From the NCBI RefSeq assembly GCF_025717535.1, contig NZ_JAJIRO010000003.1:62001-126000 (forward strand): a stretch of 64,000 bases of DNA, given 5' to 3'. A program made the translations under genes and the position numbers. Shown piece after piece: positions 36,847 to 45,879 of this stretch. The notes beneath the pieces were generated by a model. That model was given only the letters and a program-made list of their open reading frames with translations. It was not told where the DNA came from and searched no databases. The stretch comes from Paucibacter sp. Y2R2-4. Lineage in GTDB: Bacteria > Pseudomonadota > Gammaproteobacteria > Burkholderiales > Burkholderiaceae_C. Numbering within the stretch: position 1 is the stretch's first letter; each line of letters opens with the position of its first letter.

Positions 36847-39414
36847 ATGCACAAGTTTCGCAAGGCAGGCCCGGCCTGCAGTCTCTGGCTGAGTTTGATG
36901 CTGGCTTTTGGCAGCACCGCCGCCCCCTCGGCCCTGGCGGCCCCGGTCAAGAAGACCGCGCCCGCTGCTAAGTCGACGGCCAAGCCCGCTCCCAAATCCG
37001 CCTCCAAGACCAGCAAGCCGGCGCCCAAGAAAGGCGCGGCCAAGGCCGCAGCGCCGCAGCAGGCCGACGCGGCTTTGAAGATCGAGCGCTTGTTGATCCA
37101 GCAAGACTACCGCGCCGCCGCGCCGCTGATCGAGGCACTGCAGAGCAAGCCGCTGCTGAGCAATGCCGAGCGCAGCCAACTCTACCAATGGCACTTTATA
37201 CGCGAAGACATGGCCACGGTCGACGCGCAGACCCGCGAGGTGCTGGAGCCTGCGGCCAAGGGTTTCATGGCGGCCGACTTCCAGGCCGCTGGTCGCCTGG
37301 CGCTGGAGCAGCGCAATTTCGAGCGCGCCAAGGCCTGCTTTGAGCGTGCCTTGCAGCTGAGCCCCAGCCCGCAAGACCGCGCCACCGCCTTGCAGGGCCA
37401 GGGCCAGATTGCCTTGCAGCAGCGCGACTATGAGGGCTCGCTGAAGCTGCTGGAGAGCAGCGTCAAGACCTACCCGCGCGCCGATGGCTTGATGGCCATG
37501 GCCGACACCTTGATCCGCCTGGGGCGCACCGATGAGGCCATCAGCGCCTCGGAGCGCGCGGTCGCCTTGAACCCGCTTCATGAGATGGCGCATTACCACC
37601 TTGGCAACGGCTACGCACGCAAGAACTACAGCGAACTGGCCAAGCTCAATCCCAAGGCTTTTGTCGCCGCCCAAGACCTGACGCGGCAGGCTTCCGAGGC
37701 CTTTGTGCGCGGCGACTTCAAGGCGGCTGAGGCGCTCAGCTTCCAGGCCTTGCGCCAGCAGCCCGGCTATGGCCGCGCGCATGCGGTGCTGGCCAAGGCC
37801 ATCGAGTCGCAACGCATGGCCATGGACATGCACCGCGCCGCCGCCGAAGCCCGATTCGCCGCCACGCCCATGCCCGAAGTACCCGGCATCGAGCGCTATG
37901 TGCTGAACTGGGCCGAGCTCTCGCCGCGTCACCAAAAGCGCGTGGCGCTGTCGGTGGCGCCCTGGAAGGCTTACATCCCGGTTCTACTGGAGGGCGGGCT
38001 GACGCACTTCATCAAGCCGCTGCATATGAAGCTGTCGGAAACGCCGGGTGCGCAAGCCTTGAAGGACGCCCGCATCAATTACGACTCGCGGCTTTGGGAC
38101 GATGTGCGCGGCGCCGGCGGCTTCAATACCGTCACCGGCATCGAGGATGTGGAACGCTCCATCTTCAACCAGTACAACACCGTGCTGCATGAGCTGACGC
38201 ACCAAGTGCACGGCATCATGACGGCCGATCAGGCGCGCGAGATTCAAGAGTTGTACCGTCAGGCCAAGACTCGCGACGAAGCCAGCCGCGATGGCTTTTT
38301 GTCGCGTTACGCCGGCGGCTCGGTGTGGGAGTATTTTGCCGAGGGCGCTAACAGTTATGACTCGCCGCGCCGCGACGCTTATGACAACCGCGAGATCGTG
38401 CGCGAGCGTCTGCAAGCCATGGACCCGGCCTTGATGGCCCTGGTGAAGCGCCATTTGGAACAGGCCGATGTGCGCGCCAGCCTACCGATAGCGCTGGTGA
38501 ATGCCGGCAATCAAAAGTTGGAAGAAGGTGATGCAACGGCGGCGCAAGCGCTGTTTGCGCGCGCTGCCCAAGCGGCGCCGGACGATGAGCAGGTGCTGGC
38601 TTCGCTCTTGAGCGGCCACGCCATCCTGGGCCAGAAGGCTGAGGCTCGTGCCGTGGCGGCCAAGGCCCTGAGCCGCTACCCGCGCAGCGGGCATTTGCTG
38701 GTGGGCGCCTTGGATGCCGGCTGGCATGGTGGCCAGCCCTTGGCCGAGCTGAGCCAGTCTTTGAGCGCCAGCCGCGAGCGCTTGGCGGGCGAAGACCGCT
38801 ACCGCGTGGACCTGAGTCTGGGCGAGGCCTACCGAAAACTGGGCGATGCGCCGCGTGCGCTGGCTGCGTTTGATGCCGCGCTGGGCTACCAATCCGACAG
38901 CCCCGAGGCGCTTTGGGGCCGCGCCGCGGCGCTGGGCCTGGCCGAGCGTTGGGACGAGGCCTTCGCGGTGTACGAGAAGGCGCTGCGCTTGCGCACCGGT
39001 GTGCTGGAGTTGCGCGCCGACCTGATCCAAGACCTGCTGCGCGCCGGGCGCCTGCCGCAGGCCCGCTCGCAGCTGAAGGAAGCGCGCTTGCTGGACCCGC
39101 AAGAACCGCGTCTGCTGGCGCTGCAGGCCTGGTTGACCTTGGCCGAGCGTGATGCGGCCGGCGCGGCGCGTCTGGCCGATGCGGCCTTGAAGCAGGGCCC
39201 TTGGTGCGATCTGGCCTTGATAGTCAAGGCGGCGGCGCTGCGGGCGCAAAGCCAGGAGGCGGATGCCCAGGTCACGGTGGCGCCTTTGCGGCAGCGCATT
39301 GCGGCCGGCGCGCCGCCCGAGTATCTGTACCGCGCCGACAAGTCGAGCTGGATCTCGGTGCATGAACTGCCGGCCTTGGAACGCGATTTGCTGCGCCGCT
39401 GGTTGGGGGAATGA
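36847..39414 (+). CDS. TPR protein with embedded gluzincin-like metallopeptidase domain
   Basis: Exported protein of 855 residues from ATG 36847 (signal PACSLWLSLMLAFGSTAAPSALA); an in-frame ATG lies at 36814. A Lys/Ala/Pro-rich linker is followed by TPR helices (about 60-340). A central domain has HELTHQVHG with His448, Glu449 and His452, and downstream WEYFAEGANSYDS with Glu495 and Glu499 as candidate third ligands. This matches the zinc site of gluzincins such as the anthrax lethal factor-like fold. More TPR repeats fill the C-terminal half. It probably acts in the periplasm or outside. Substrate unknown. Confidence 0.8.
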   Translation: MHKFRKAGPACSLWLSLMLAFGSTAAPSALAAPVKKTAPAAKSTAKPAPKSASKTSKPAPKKGAAKAAAPQQADAALKIERLLIQQDYRAAAPLIEALQSKPLLSNAERSQLYQWHFIREDMATVDAQTREVLEPAAKGFMAADFQAAGRLALEQRNFERAKACFERALQLSPSPQDRATALQGQGQIALQQRDYEGSLKLLESSVKTYPRADGLMAMADTLIRLGRTDEAISASERAVALNPLHEMAHYHLGNGYARKNYSELAKLNPKAFVAAQDLTRQASEAFVRGDFKAAEALSFQALRQQPGYGRAHAVLAKAIESQRMAMDMHRAAAEARFAATPMPEVPGIERYVLNWAELSPRHQKRVALSVAPWKAYIPVLLEGGLTHFIKPLHMKLSETPGAQALKDARINYDSRLWDDVRGAGGFNTVTGIEDVERSIFNQYNTVLHELTHQVHGIMTADQAREIQELYRQAKTRDEASRDGFLSRYAGGSVWEYFAEGANSYDSPRRDAYDNREIVRERLQAMDPALMALVKRHLEQADVRASLPIALVNAGNQKLEEGDATAAQALFARAAQAAPDDEQVLASLLSGHAILGQKAEARAVAAKALSRYPRSGHLLVGALDAGWHGGQPLAELSQSLSASRERLAGEDRYRVDLSLGEAYRKLGDAPRALAAFDAALGYQSDSPEALWGRAAALGLAERWDEAFAVYEKALRLRTGVLELRADLIQDLLRAGRLPQARSQLKEARLLDPQEPRLLALQAWLTLAERDAAGAARLADAALKQGPWCDLALIVKAAALRAQSQEADAQVTVAPLRQRIAAGAPPEYLYRADKSSWISVHELPALERDLLRRWLGE

Positions 39415-39548
39415 GTGGGGCTATCGCGTGGTCCTTGGCTTCGATTTTTGTCGCTTCAAAAACCACGTGACCTAGGGTGAAGCCTATCGGCGGGCTGCGA
39501 GGGCGCTGCCCATAATTTGGCATCCCCACCCCCTGGAGTGCGCGCGCC

Positions 39549-41261
39549 ATGAGTTCTAGCCCCAAGCTGATTCTTGACCATGTTTATGACCATGAAGCAG
39601 CACAGCCGAATCAGGTCTACCTGACCCAGCCGATCGGCGGCGGGCAGGTGCAGGACTACAGCTGGGGCCAGACCCTGGACCAGGCGCGGCGCATGGCCGC
39701 GCATCTGCAAAGCCTGCATTTAGCACCCGGTGCGCGGGTCGCCATCCTGTCCAAGAATTGCGCTCACTTCATCATGGCCGAGCTGGCCATCTGGATGGCG
39801 GGCGGCACCACGGTGGCCATCTTCCCGACCGAAACAGCCGAGACGGTGCGCTTCGTGCTGGAGCACAGCGAGGCCAGCCTCTTGTTCGTCGGCAAGCTCG
39901 ACACCTGGTTGGCCCAGGCCTCGGGTGTGCCCGCCCACCTGCCCTGCATCACGCTGCCCTTGGCGCCCGCCGAGGCCAAGGCCAATCCTGCGTTTGAGTC
40001 TTGGGACGGCATCGTCGCCCGCAGCGCGCCGCTGGCGGGGCGGCCGCAGCGCCGGCCCGAAGATTTGGCGATGCTGATCTACACCTCGGGCTCCACCGGT
40101 CAACCCAAGGGTGCCATGCACAGCTTTGGGCGCGTCAGCGCGGCCACGGCCGGCGCGGTGGCCTTCATCCGCAGCCTCAGCGGCGAACTGCCCGAGCAGC
40201 GCGTCTTGTCTTATCTGCCGCTGGCCCATGTCTATGAGCGGGCCTGCCTGGAGTGCACCACGCTGATGGAAGGCAAGACGCATGTGTTCTTCGCCGAGTC
40301 GCTGGACACTTTTGTGCAAGACCTGCAGCGCGCCCGGCCCACGCTGTTTTGCTCGGTGCCGCGCCTGTGGCTGAAGTTCCAGCAAGGCGTGTTCAGCAAA
40401 ATGCCGGCGCAGAAGCTGGAGCGCTTGCTGAAGATCCCGCTGCTGGGCGGCATCGTGCGCAAAAAGGTACTCAAGGGCTTGGGCCTGGATCAGGTGAAGG
40501 CGGCGATGAGCGCCTCGGCGCCGATCCCGCCGGAGCTGATTGCCTGGTACCGGCGCCTCGGCCTGAATCTGCTCGAAGGCTATGGCATGACCGAGGACTT
40601 TGCCTACTCGCACAGCTCCACCAACACCCTGCAAGAAACCGGTTATGTGGGCGTGCCCATGCCAGGCGTGGAATGCAAGCTCAGCGAGGAGGGCGAGATC
40701 CTGATCAAGTCGCCGGGCCAGTTGGTGGGCTACTACAAGCGGCCCGATTTGGACGCCGAATGCTTCACCGCCGATGGCTTCTTTCGCACCGGCGACAAGG
40801 GCGAGCGCCGCGCCGGCGACGGTCTGCTCAAGCTGACCGGGCGGGTGAAGGAATTGTTCAAAACCGCCAAGGGCAAATACGTGGCCCCGGCGCCAGTGGA
40901 AAACCGGCTGAACGCGCACCCCATGATCGAGATCACCTTGGTCTCGGGCGTGGGCCAGGCGGCCGCTTTTGGCTTGGTGGTGCTGAGTGAAGACTGGCGC
41001 GTCAAGCTCAAGCAGGCCGCGCCCGGCTCGGCCCTGCATGCCGAGGTGGAGCAAGCTTTGAGCGCGCATCTGCAAACCGTCAACGCCGCGCTGCCCGACT
41101 ATGAAAAGTTGTGCATGCTGGTGATCGCCCAGCAGCCCTGGACGATTGAAAACGGCTGCCTGACCCCGACCATGAAGATCCGCCGCAACCGCATCGAGGC
41201 CGAAGTGGCCGAGCGGATTGAGGCCTGGTACACGGCCGGGCGCGCAGTGCAGTGGGCGTGA
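39549..41261 (+). CDS. AMP-binding long-chain acyl-CoA synthetase-like enzyme
   Basis: Adenylate-forming enzyme of 570 residues related to long-chain fatty-acid CoA ligases. The AMP-binding P-loop is MLIYTSGSTGQPKGAMHSFG near residues 177-196. Further motifs are LSYLPLAHVYERA, LLEGYGMTEDFAYS and the hinge region FFRTGDKGERR, then LFKTAKGKYVAPAPVENRL with the C-terminal Lys region. It converts a carboxylic acid to its CoA ester via an acyl-adenylate. Similar genes are common singletons in Burkholderiales. No transport or beta-oxidation gene is adjacent, so chain length is not inferred. Confidence 0.92.
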   Translation: MSSSPKLILDHVYDHEAAQPNQVYLTQPIGGGQVQDYSWGQTLDQARRMAAHLQSLHLAPGARVAILSKNCAHFIMAELAIWMAGGTTVAIFPTETAETVRFVLEHSEASLLFVGKLDTWLAQASGVPAHLPCITLPLAPAEAKANPAFESWDGIVARSAPLAGRPQRRPEDLAMLIYTSGSTGQPKGAMHSFGRVSAATAGAVAFIRSLSGELPEQRVLSYLPLAHVYERACLECTTLMEGKTHVFFAESLDTFVQDLQRARPTLFCSVPRLWLKFQQGVFSKMPAQKLERLLKIPLLGGIVRKKVLKGLGLDQVKAAMSASAPIPPELIAWYRRLGLNLLEGYGMTEDFAYSHSSTNTLQETGYVGVPMPGVECKLSEEGEILIKSPGQLVGYYKRPDLDAECFTADGFFRTGDKGERRAGDGLLKLTGRVKELFKTAKGKYVAPAPVENRLNAHPMIEITLVSGVGQAAAFGLVVLSEDWRVKLKQAAPGSALHAEVEQALSAHLQTVNAALPDYEKLCMLVIAQQPWTIENGCLTPTMKIRRNRIEAEVAERIEAWYTAGRAVQWA

Positions 41262-41442
41262 GACAGGCGCTGAACCCCCGCTGGGTTCAGTGATCATTGC
41301 CCCGGTATTGAACCGATAAAATGCGGCGTTAGGCCGGCCGCCCCGGATGGCTTGTCCAGGCAAAGTAGCGCCAAGTTGACTCTTTGGGCGCTTGCAACGC
41401 TACCTCGCCCAGGTGCTTTGACGCTCTAGAGCCCGGCCAAGA

Positions 41443-41472
41443 AACTCCCCCTGTTCATACCAACAGGGAGTT
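41443..41472 (+). promoter_or_regulatory. Hairpin that could mask the ribosome-binding site
   Basis: AACTCCC-CTGTT before and AACAGGGAGTT after a CATACC loop can pair over about 11 bp with a two-base bulge. The right arm contains GGGAG, the ribosome-binding site of the lipoprotein ATG at 41477. Closing of the stem would hide that site. A second possible stem lies at about 41368-41391. No known riboswitch class was recognised in 41262-41476. Confidence 0.4.
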
Positions 41473-41476
41473 CCGC

Positions 41477-42424
41477 ATGATTCGAATCCTTCAGATCGAC
41501 GCTTGCTTTCGCAAGCGTCTTCTCGGTAGCGCGCTTGGCTTGAGTTTCAGCCTCGCTTTGACGGCTTGCGGCGGAGGGAGCTCAGAAGACCCGGCGCAAG
41601 CCTCGCGCATCACGGCCGAGAACATGGTGGAGGTCGCGGCCTTGAGTGAATTCGAAAACTGGCAAAGCGGCTACGTCAGTGCTGCGATGTTCTTGCAGAA
41701 CGAGTTCTCAAACGGGGCGAATGGGGCCGGTACGAAGAAGTGTTCGACTTCGGGTTCGGTCGCCTATAAGCAGAGTGATGTTGAATTCAGTCTCACGCCC
41801 GATGCTTGTAAGCACAGCTTCAGCGGTAGGGAGCTGGTGCTGACATCCGGTGACATGCAGATGGGCAGGCAGGCGAATGCGGGCGAAGAGAGTGCGTTCG
41901 CAGACTACAAAAATTGGAAATCCTCCTACAACTTTTTGTCAGATGTGGGGCTCATGGGCGCGGACGCGCCGGTGCTCAACGGCGGTAGCGTCTTTCGAAC
42001 GTCTTCCAGCGGAGTGTATGAACAGATATCCACCTATAGGCTCAACCGGGACAGTTTGTTTTTCAGCCGGGAGAGTTTGTACATCGACGTCCATAGAAAT
42101 CTGCGCCATGACCAGAAGTTCGTTGCGCAGGGTGGCCTTGAGCAGAGCTTCATCGAGATCCAGTCCTCGGTTTCAAACATCAACTTCGCGCAAGCCTTGA
42201 AGATCCGCAGAACCACCGTGCTGAGCCGGCCTGTCGGCGCTGCACCCGGCAATGAGACCGCCTCAGAGCAACCGGTGGTCGTCTCGGCAGTCGACGGTTC
42301 GGAACTCACGATCACACGAGAGGGCGCAGAGTTGCGCCTATCGCTGCGCAACAAAGAGGGGCCGCTGGCTAGCAAGACCATCCAACAAGCAGAGCTCGAC
42401 GCGGCTCTCAAGAAGCTCTTGTGA
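41477..42424 (+). CDS. Lipoprotein of unknown function
   Basis: Predicted lipoprotein of 315 residues from ATG 41477, with GGGAG 6 bases upstream. The signal ends in a lipobox (SLALTACGGGSSEDP). The mature protein has two Cys in the pair KKCSTSG and DACKHSF, probably a disulfide, and is otherwise rich in Ser, Glu and Asn with beta-strand character. The composition is slightly less GC-biased than its neighbours. No domain is recognised and no linked genes suggest a role. The hairpin covering the ribosome-binding site suggests translational control. Confidence 0.8.
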   Translation: MIRILQIDACFRKRLLGSALGLSFSLALTACGGGSSEDPAQASRITAENMVEVAALSEFENWQSGYVSAAMFLQNEFSNGANGAGTKKCSTSGSVAYKQSDVEFSLTPDACKHSFSGRELVLTSGDMQMGRQANAGEESAFADYKNWKSSYNFLSDVGLMGADAPVLNGGSVFRTSSSGVYEQISTYRLNRDSLFFSRESLYIDVHRNLRHDQKFVAQGGLEQSFIEIQSSVSNINFAQALKIRRTTVLSRPVGAAPGNETASEQPVVVSAVDGSELTITREGAELRLSLRNKEGPLASKTIQQAELDAALKKLL

Positions 42425-42557
42425 CTGGGACAAGTGGCTTGAGGTGAGCGCGGAGATTGGCTCTTGTTTTCGCTTTCGGACTGGGATGCTCGTGCGGGGC
42501 TAGCCATTCAGTGGGCGTAAGCCGGATGGCTCAGGAACTAAGCCCTGTGACCGAAGC

Positions 42558-43097
42558 TCAGTCGGCGTGAATCAAGCCCTTGGTGCCGGCATCGCTGTCG
42601 GTCCAGGTGTCTTCGCCCTTGAGACGGCGGTCACCCTGGATGCGGTAGCTGATGGTGCCGGCTTTGAAGCTCAGGCCGCCGTCGCTGCGCTTGGCTTTGA
42701 CGGACTTGCCATTCACCCAGACATGTTCTTTGGCGTCGATGCGGATGGTGGCCACGGTGGCGCCGGAGTCGGCCTTGGCCGTCCATTGCCCGGCATAGGG
42801 GTTGGCGGCCGTGGGGCTGGCCTTGGGCGCAGGCGCTGCGGGGGAGGCACTGGCGGCTGGCGCAGGCTTGACGGCGTCACTGCCAAAGCCGGCCTTGGCA
42901 TTCTCGGCCTTGGTCTTGTGGATGTCGCAGCCCTGCGCTTCCGACACTTGGGTGCAGCCGGAACGCTCCAGTTGCTGTGCGTACTTCGCGTTGATGGCGA
43001 AGGCGTTGGAATGTGCCAACAGCGCGCCCACCGTTGCGACAGCGGCGAGGCCGCTGAGGGTCTTGGGGACGAAGCGAGATTTGGATGCTTTTCTCAT
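42558..43097 (-). CDS. Exported hypothetical protein
   Basis: A 179-residue protein with a signal peptide (TLSGLAAVATVGALLAHSNAFA). After a short segment with two Cys (SGCTQVSEAQGC) comes an Ala/Pro-rich linker, then a compact C-terminal domain (VATIRIDAKEHVWVNGKSVK, GDRRLKGEDTWTD). The plus strand is open over the same interval but gives a Gly-rich product without a signal. The minus reading is preferred for its signal peptide and charged C-terminal domain. Function unknown. The 133 bases upstream of 42558 show no gene. Confidence 0.72.
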   Translation of the reverse strand: MRKASKSRFVPKTLSGLAAVATVGALLAHSNAFAINAKYAQQLERSGCTQVSEAQGCDIHKTKAENAKAGFGSDAVKPAPAASASPAAPAPKASPTAANPYAGQWTAKADSGATVATIRIDAKEHVWVNGKSVKAKRSDGGLSFKAGTISYRIQGDRRLKGEDTWTDSDAGTKGLIHAD

Positions 43098-43206
43098 CGC
43101 TGACTACCTTTGTCTGTGCTCGAATGGAAGGCGAAGTCAAAACCAAGCCTTAGGGTCCGACACTTGGTCGGCAGGCGCCGCTATGCTGCGGATACTGAAC
43201 ATTAGC

Positions 43207-43737
43207 ATGCCGATGAAAACCCTGGACACCCCACGCTTGACGATACGCCCGCTGACCGAAGCCGATGCGGCTTTCATGCTGCGCTTGCTGAATGACGCGA
43301 GCTGGCTGCACTACATCGGCGACCGGGGTGTCAGGACGCTGGAGGATGCCAAGCACTACATCCTCAAGGGACCGGTCGAGATGTATGGCCGTCTGGGCTT
43401 TGGTTTTTGCGCAGTGGAGCTCAAGGCAAGTGGCGAAGCTCCTGACGAGCTCATAGGCATCTGCGGCCTGGCCCAGCGCGACTATCTGGACGACCCCGAT
43501 ATTGGCTTTGCTTTTCTGCCGCAGTTCTGCGGCCAGGGCTATGCCTTTGAGTCTGCTTCAGCCGTGCTGCGTTTTGCTCAACAAGACTTGGGTTTGAGCC
43601 GCGTGCTGGCCACCACCCGGCATTACAACCAGGCTTCGCAAGGCTTGCTGGAGAAGCTGGGCCTGCGCTGCTTGCGCGAGATCGATCACCCGGACGGTGA
43701 CCGCAAACTGCTGCTCTACGGGATTGAGTGGTCTTGA
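43207..43737 (+). CDS. GNAT N-acetyltransferase, RimJ/RimL-like
   Basis: Acetyltransferase of 176 residues from ATG 43207 (43183 and 43213 are also in frame). It begins TLDTPRLTIRPLTEADAAFM. Other family features are PDIGFAFLPQFCGQGYAFES (acetyl-CoA loop) and RHYNQASQGLLEKLGLRC near the C-terminus. The product resembles RimJ/RimL-type acetyltransferases that act on proteins or small molecules. It is a single gene between an antisense hypothetical and mgtC. The frame is open far upstream, but that region is antisense to the preceding gene. Confidence 0.88.
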   Translation: MPMKTLDTPRLTIRPLTEADAAFMLRLLNDASWLHYIGDRGVRTLEDAKHYILKGPVEMYGRLGFGFCAVELKASGEAPDELIGICGLAQRDYLDDPDIGFAFLPQFCGQGYAFESASAVLRFAQQDLGLSRVLATTRHYNQASQGLLEKLGLRCLREIDHPDGDRKLLLYGIEWS

Positions 43738-43768
43738 GGGAAGGCGCAATCGCTAGACAATCCAAAGC

Positions 43769-44485
43769 ATGGAAGCGCTGAACAATATCAATCTGGCCTC
43801 GTTGCTGGACTCCTTCGTCAGCTTGTTCTCTGCCTTTGTGCTGGGCAGTGCGATCGGGCTGGAGCGCCAGGTGCGGCAGCGCACGGCGGGCCTGCGAACC
43901 AATGCCTTGGTGGCGGTGGGCGCGGCGGTTTTTGTCGATCTGGCCAACCGATTGCATGGCGCTGAGGGTGCCGTGCATGTGGTGGCTTATGTGGTCTCGG
44001 GCATCGGTTTTTTGGGTGCAGGGGCCATCATGAAAGAGGGCGCCAATGTCACCGGCTTGAACACGGCGGCCACGCTCTGGGGCTCGGGCGCGGTAGGCGC
44101 TTGCTGCGGGGCCGACATGATCGGCGAGGCTTTGATGGCGACGCTCTTTGTGCTGGCCAGCAACACCTTGTTGCGCCCGGTGGTCAACCGCATCAATCGG
44201 CAGCCGGTGAAGGAGGAGTTTGGCGAAGCCAGTTACACCGTCTATACCGTCTGCCAGCGCGCCCATCAGTCCAAGGTACGCGAGCGGCTGGTGGCGCTGC
44301 TGGAGCAGGCCAATTACCCGGTGCGCGATCTGGAACAGCATGCCTTTGGCCATGATGAAACCGAGATTGAGGCCAAGCTTTATGCCACCTCCATCGACGC
44401 GGATGAGTTGGACAAGGTCATCACCGTACTGGGCTCGCTGCCCGCCGTGACCCAGTGCTTTTGGTCGGCGGTCACCGAGGATTGA
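43769..44485 (+). CDS. MgtC/SapB family membrane protein
   Basis: Inner-membrane protein of 238 residues. The MgtC domain (about 10-145) has four to five helices with the signature SAIGLERQVRQRTAGLRTNA, then VSGIGFLGAGAIMKEGANV and GLNTAATLWGSGAVGACCG. A C-terminal ACT-like cytoplasmic domain follows (EASYTVYTVCQRAHQSKVRE). MgtC proteins are linked to magnesium limitation and inhibition of F-type ATPase in Salmonella; other members have unclear roles. No magnesium transporter or leader regulator lies beside it here, so a general envelope role is equally likely. Confidence 0.93.
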   Translation: MEALNNINLASLLDSFVSLFSAFVLGSAIGLERQVRQRTAGLRTNALVAVGAAVFVDLANRLHGAEGAVHVVAYVVSGIGFLGAGAIMKEGANVTGLNTAATLWGSGAVGACCGADMIGEALMATLFVLASNTLLRPVVNRINRQPVKEEFGEASYTVYTVCQRAHQSKVRERLVALLEQANYPVRDLEQHAFGHDETEIEAKLYATSIDADELDKVITVLGSLPAVTQCFWSAVTED

Positions 44486-44579
44486 ACCCTCGATACCGAT
44501 CTGAAGCGGCGCGCCTGTGAAGCTTTACCCAGGCGCTGCGCCGCATAATGGCCAGGTCTTTGATTTGAAAGTTAGTGCT

Positions 44580-44972
44580 ATGCCAGGACCCGCCCGCGCC
44601 GGCGCCATGATTTATGCCCACAGCCTGACGCGCTTGTCAGACTTTTATCAACGGGTCTTGAGCATGAAGCGCTTGCACGCCAGCTCCGAGCACCATGTGA
44701 TCGAGTCAGCGGACTTGCAGCTCATCATTCACGCCTTGCCCGAGGCGATCGCGTCCACCTTCAGCATCAGCACGCCGCCGGCGGTTCGCGAGGAGCAGGC
44801 GATCAAGCTTTTCTTTACCGTGCCCAGCATTGCCGCTGCGGCCGAGCAGGTGCGTGCCCTCGGGGGCGAAGTCTTTGGCCCCAGCTACCCAGGCCCGGGC
44901 TTCACCGTACGCAATGCCTATGACCCCGAGGGCAATGTGTTCCAGCTGCGGCAGAACATCGATCCTGCCTGA
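44580..44972 (+). CDS. VOC-superfamily (glyoxalase-like) protein
   Basis: Small VOC-fold protein of 130 residues from ATG 44580; a start at 44517 would add a 21-residue tail of low quality. It contains HSLTRLSDFYQRVLSMKRL at the N-terminus, KLFFTVPSIAAAAEQVRALG in the middle and YDPEGNVFQLRQ at the C-terminus, the usual order of paired beta-alpha-beta units. It could be a dioxygenase, glyoxalase or binding protein; metal ligands are not certain. The genes on either side are unrelated. Confidence 0.85.
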   Translation: MPGPARAGAMIYAHSLTRLSDFYQRVLSMKRLHASSEHHVIESADLQLIIHALPEAIASTFSISTPPAVREEQAIKLFFTVPSIAAAAEQVRALGGEVFGPSYPGPGFTVRNAYDPEGNVFQLRQNIDPA

Positions 44973-45042
44973 CTCTCAGAAGCCCGGCTTTTTGGTGTTA
45001 GGGTAGGCCTCCAGATGTTGATCTCGAATCAGGAGGATGTGC

Positions 45043-45861
45043 ATGAACGGTCTTGTGTTGAATCCACGGCGTGTGGCGCTGGCCGCCGCCGGCTTGTTGC
45101 TGACGCTCAGTTTCAGCGGATGTACTGCGGTGAGCGCGGCCAAGCCAAGTGAAGCGGTGAGCGTGCCGGTCGCCTTGGAAGGCTCAGCCTGGATTCAATC
45201 CGCGGGTGAAGCAGCCGGCCAGAAGCAGGGCGCCACGATTCGGTTTGAGAGCGGGCGTGTGCTTGGCAGCGATGGTTGCAATCGCTTCTCGGCGCCTTAC
45301 AAAACGCAGGGCAGCAGCTTCGAGTTGGGTCCACGCGGCCCTTCGACCTTGATGGCTTGCCCGCCCGAAGTCATGGCCCGCGCCGAAGCTTTTGTCAGTG
45401 CCTTGAGCAGTGCCAAGTCCTATCGCGTCAATGCCGGCGGTCAGCTGGAGTTTTTGGCGGCTGACGGCAAGCTGCTGCAAGCCTTGGCGCCGCAGCCGCT
45501 GTCCTTGGTGGGCAATGCCTGGAATGCGATGGGCATCAACAATGGCAAGCAGGCCGTGGTGAGTCTGGTGGGCGGCAGCAGCGTCAGCCTGAACTTCAGC
45601 GCTGAGGGCCGGGTTCATGGCTTTGCCGGCTGCAATCAGTTCAATGGGGCGTATCGGCGCGAAGGCGGCAACAAGCTCGCGATTGGCCCGCTGGTCAGCA
45701 CCCGTATGGCCTGTCCAAGTGAGGACGTGGCCGAGCAGGAGCGGGCTTTTCTGCAGGCGCTGGAGTCGGTCGCCACGCTGCAGATCGAGGGTTCGCGTTT
45801 GGAGCTGCGCCGGGCCGATGGAGCGCTGGCGGTGTCGCTGCAGCGGGGCGAGGGTTCCTGA
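45043..45861 (+). CDS. Lipoprotein with two META (HslJ-like) domains
   Basis: Predicted lipoprotein of 272 residues from ATG 45043; a perfect AGGAGG lies 6 bases upstream and argues against the ATG at 45037. The lipobox is in LTLSFSGCTAVS. Two META/HslJ units follow, at about 45-150 and 150-265, each with a repeated GCNxF/GPxxxTxMACP pattern: GSDGCNRFSAPYK with STLMACPPE, and GFAGCNQFNGAYR with STRMACPSE. Paired Cys in each unit probably form disulfides. HslJ is a heat-inducible outer-membrane lipoprotein in E. coli. Internal duplication is clear; function is not. Confidence 0.88.
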   Translation: MNGLVLNPRRVALAAAGLLLTLSFSGCTAVSAAKPSEAVSVPVALEGSAWIQSAGEAAGQKQGATIRFESGRVLGSDGCNRFSAPYKTQGSSFELGPRGPSTLMACPPEVMARAEAFVSALSSAKSYRVNAGGQLEFLAADGKLLQALAPQPLSLVGNAWNAMGINNGKQAVVSLVGGSSVSLNFSAEGRVHGFAGCNQFNGAYRREGGNKLAIGPLVSTRMACPSEDVAEQERAFLQALESVATLQIEGSRLELRRADGALAVSLQRGEGS

Positions 45862-45879
45862 TTTGCAGTCCTGCCCGGC

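Noticed and set aside
39720-41363. A 547-codon open frame on the minus strand
   Set aside because: It is antisense to the acyl-CoA synthetase at 39549-41261, which has full AMP-binding motifs. The antisense product has no conserved features.
41262-41476. A tRNA or known riboswitch
   Set aside because: No cloverleaf or known aptamer core was seen; only two simple stems are visible.
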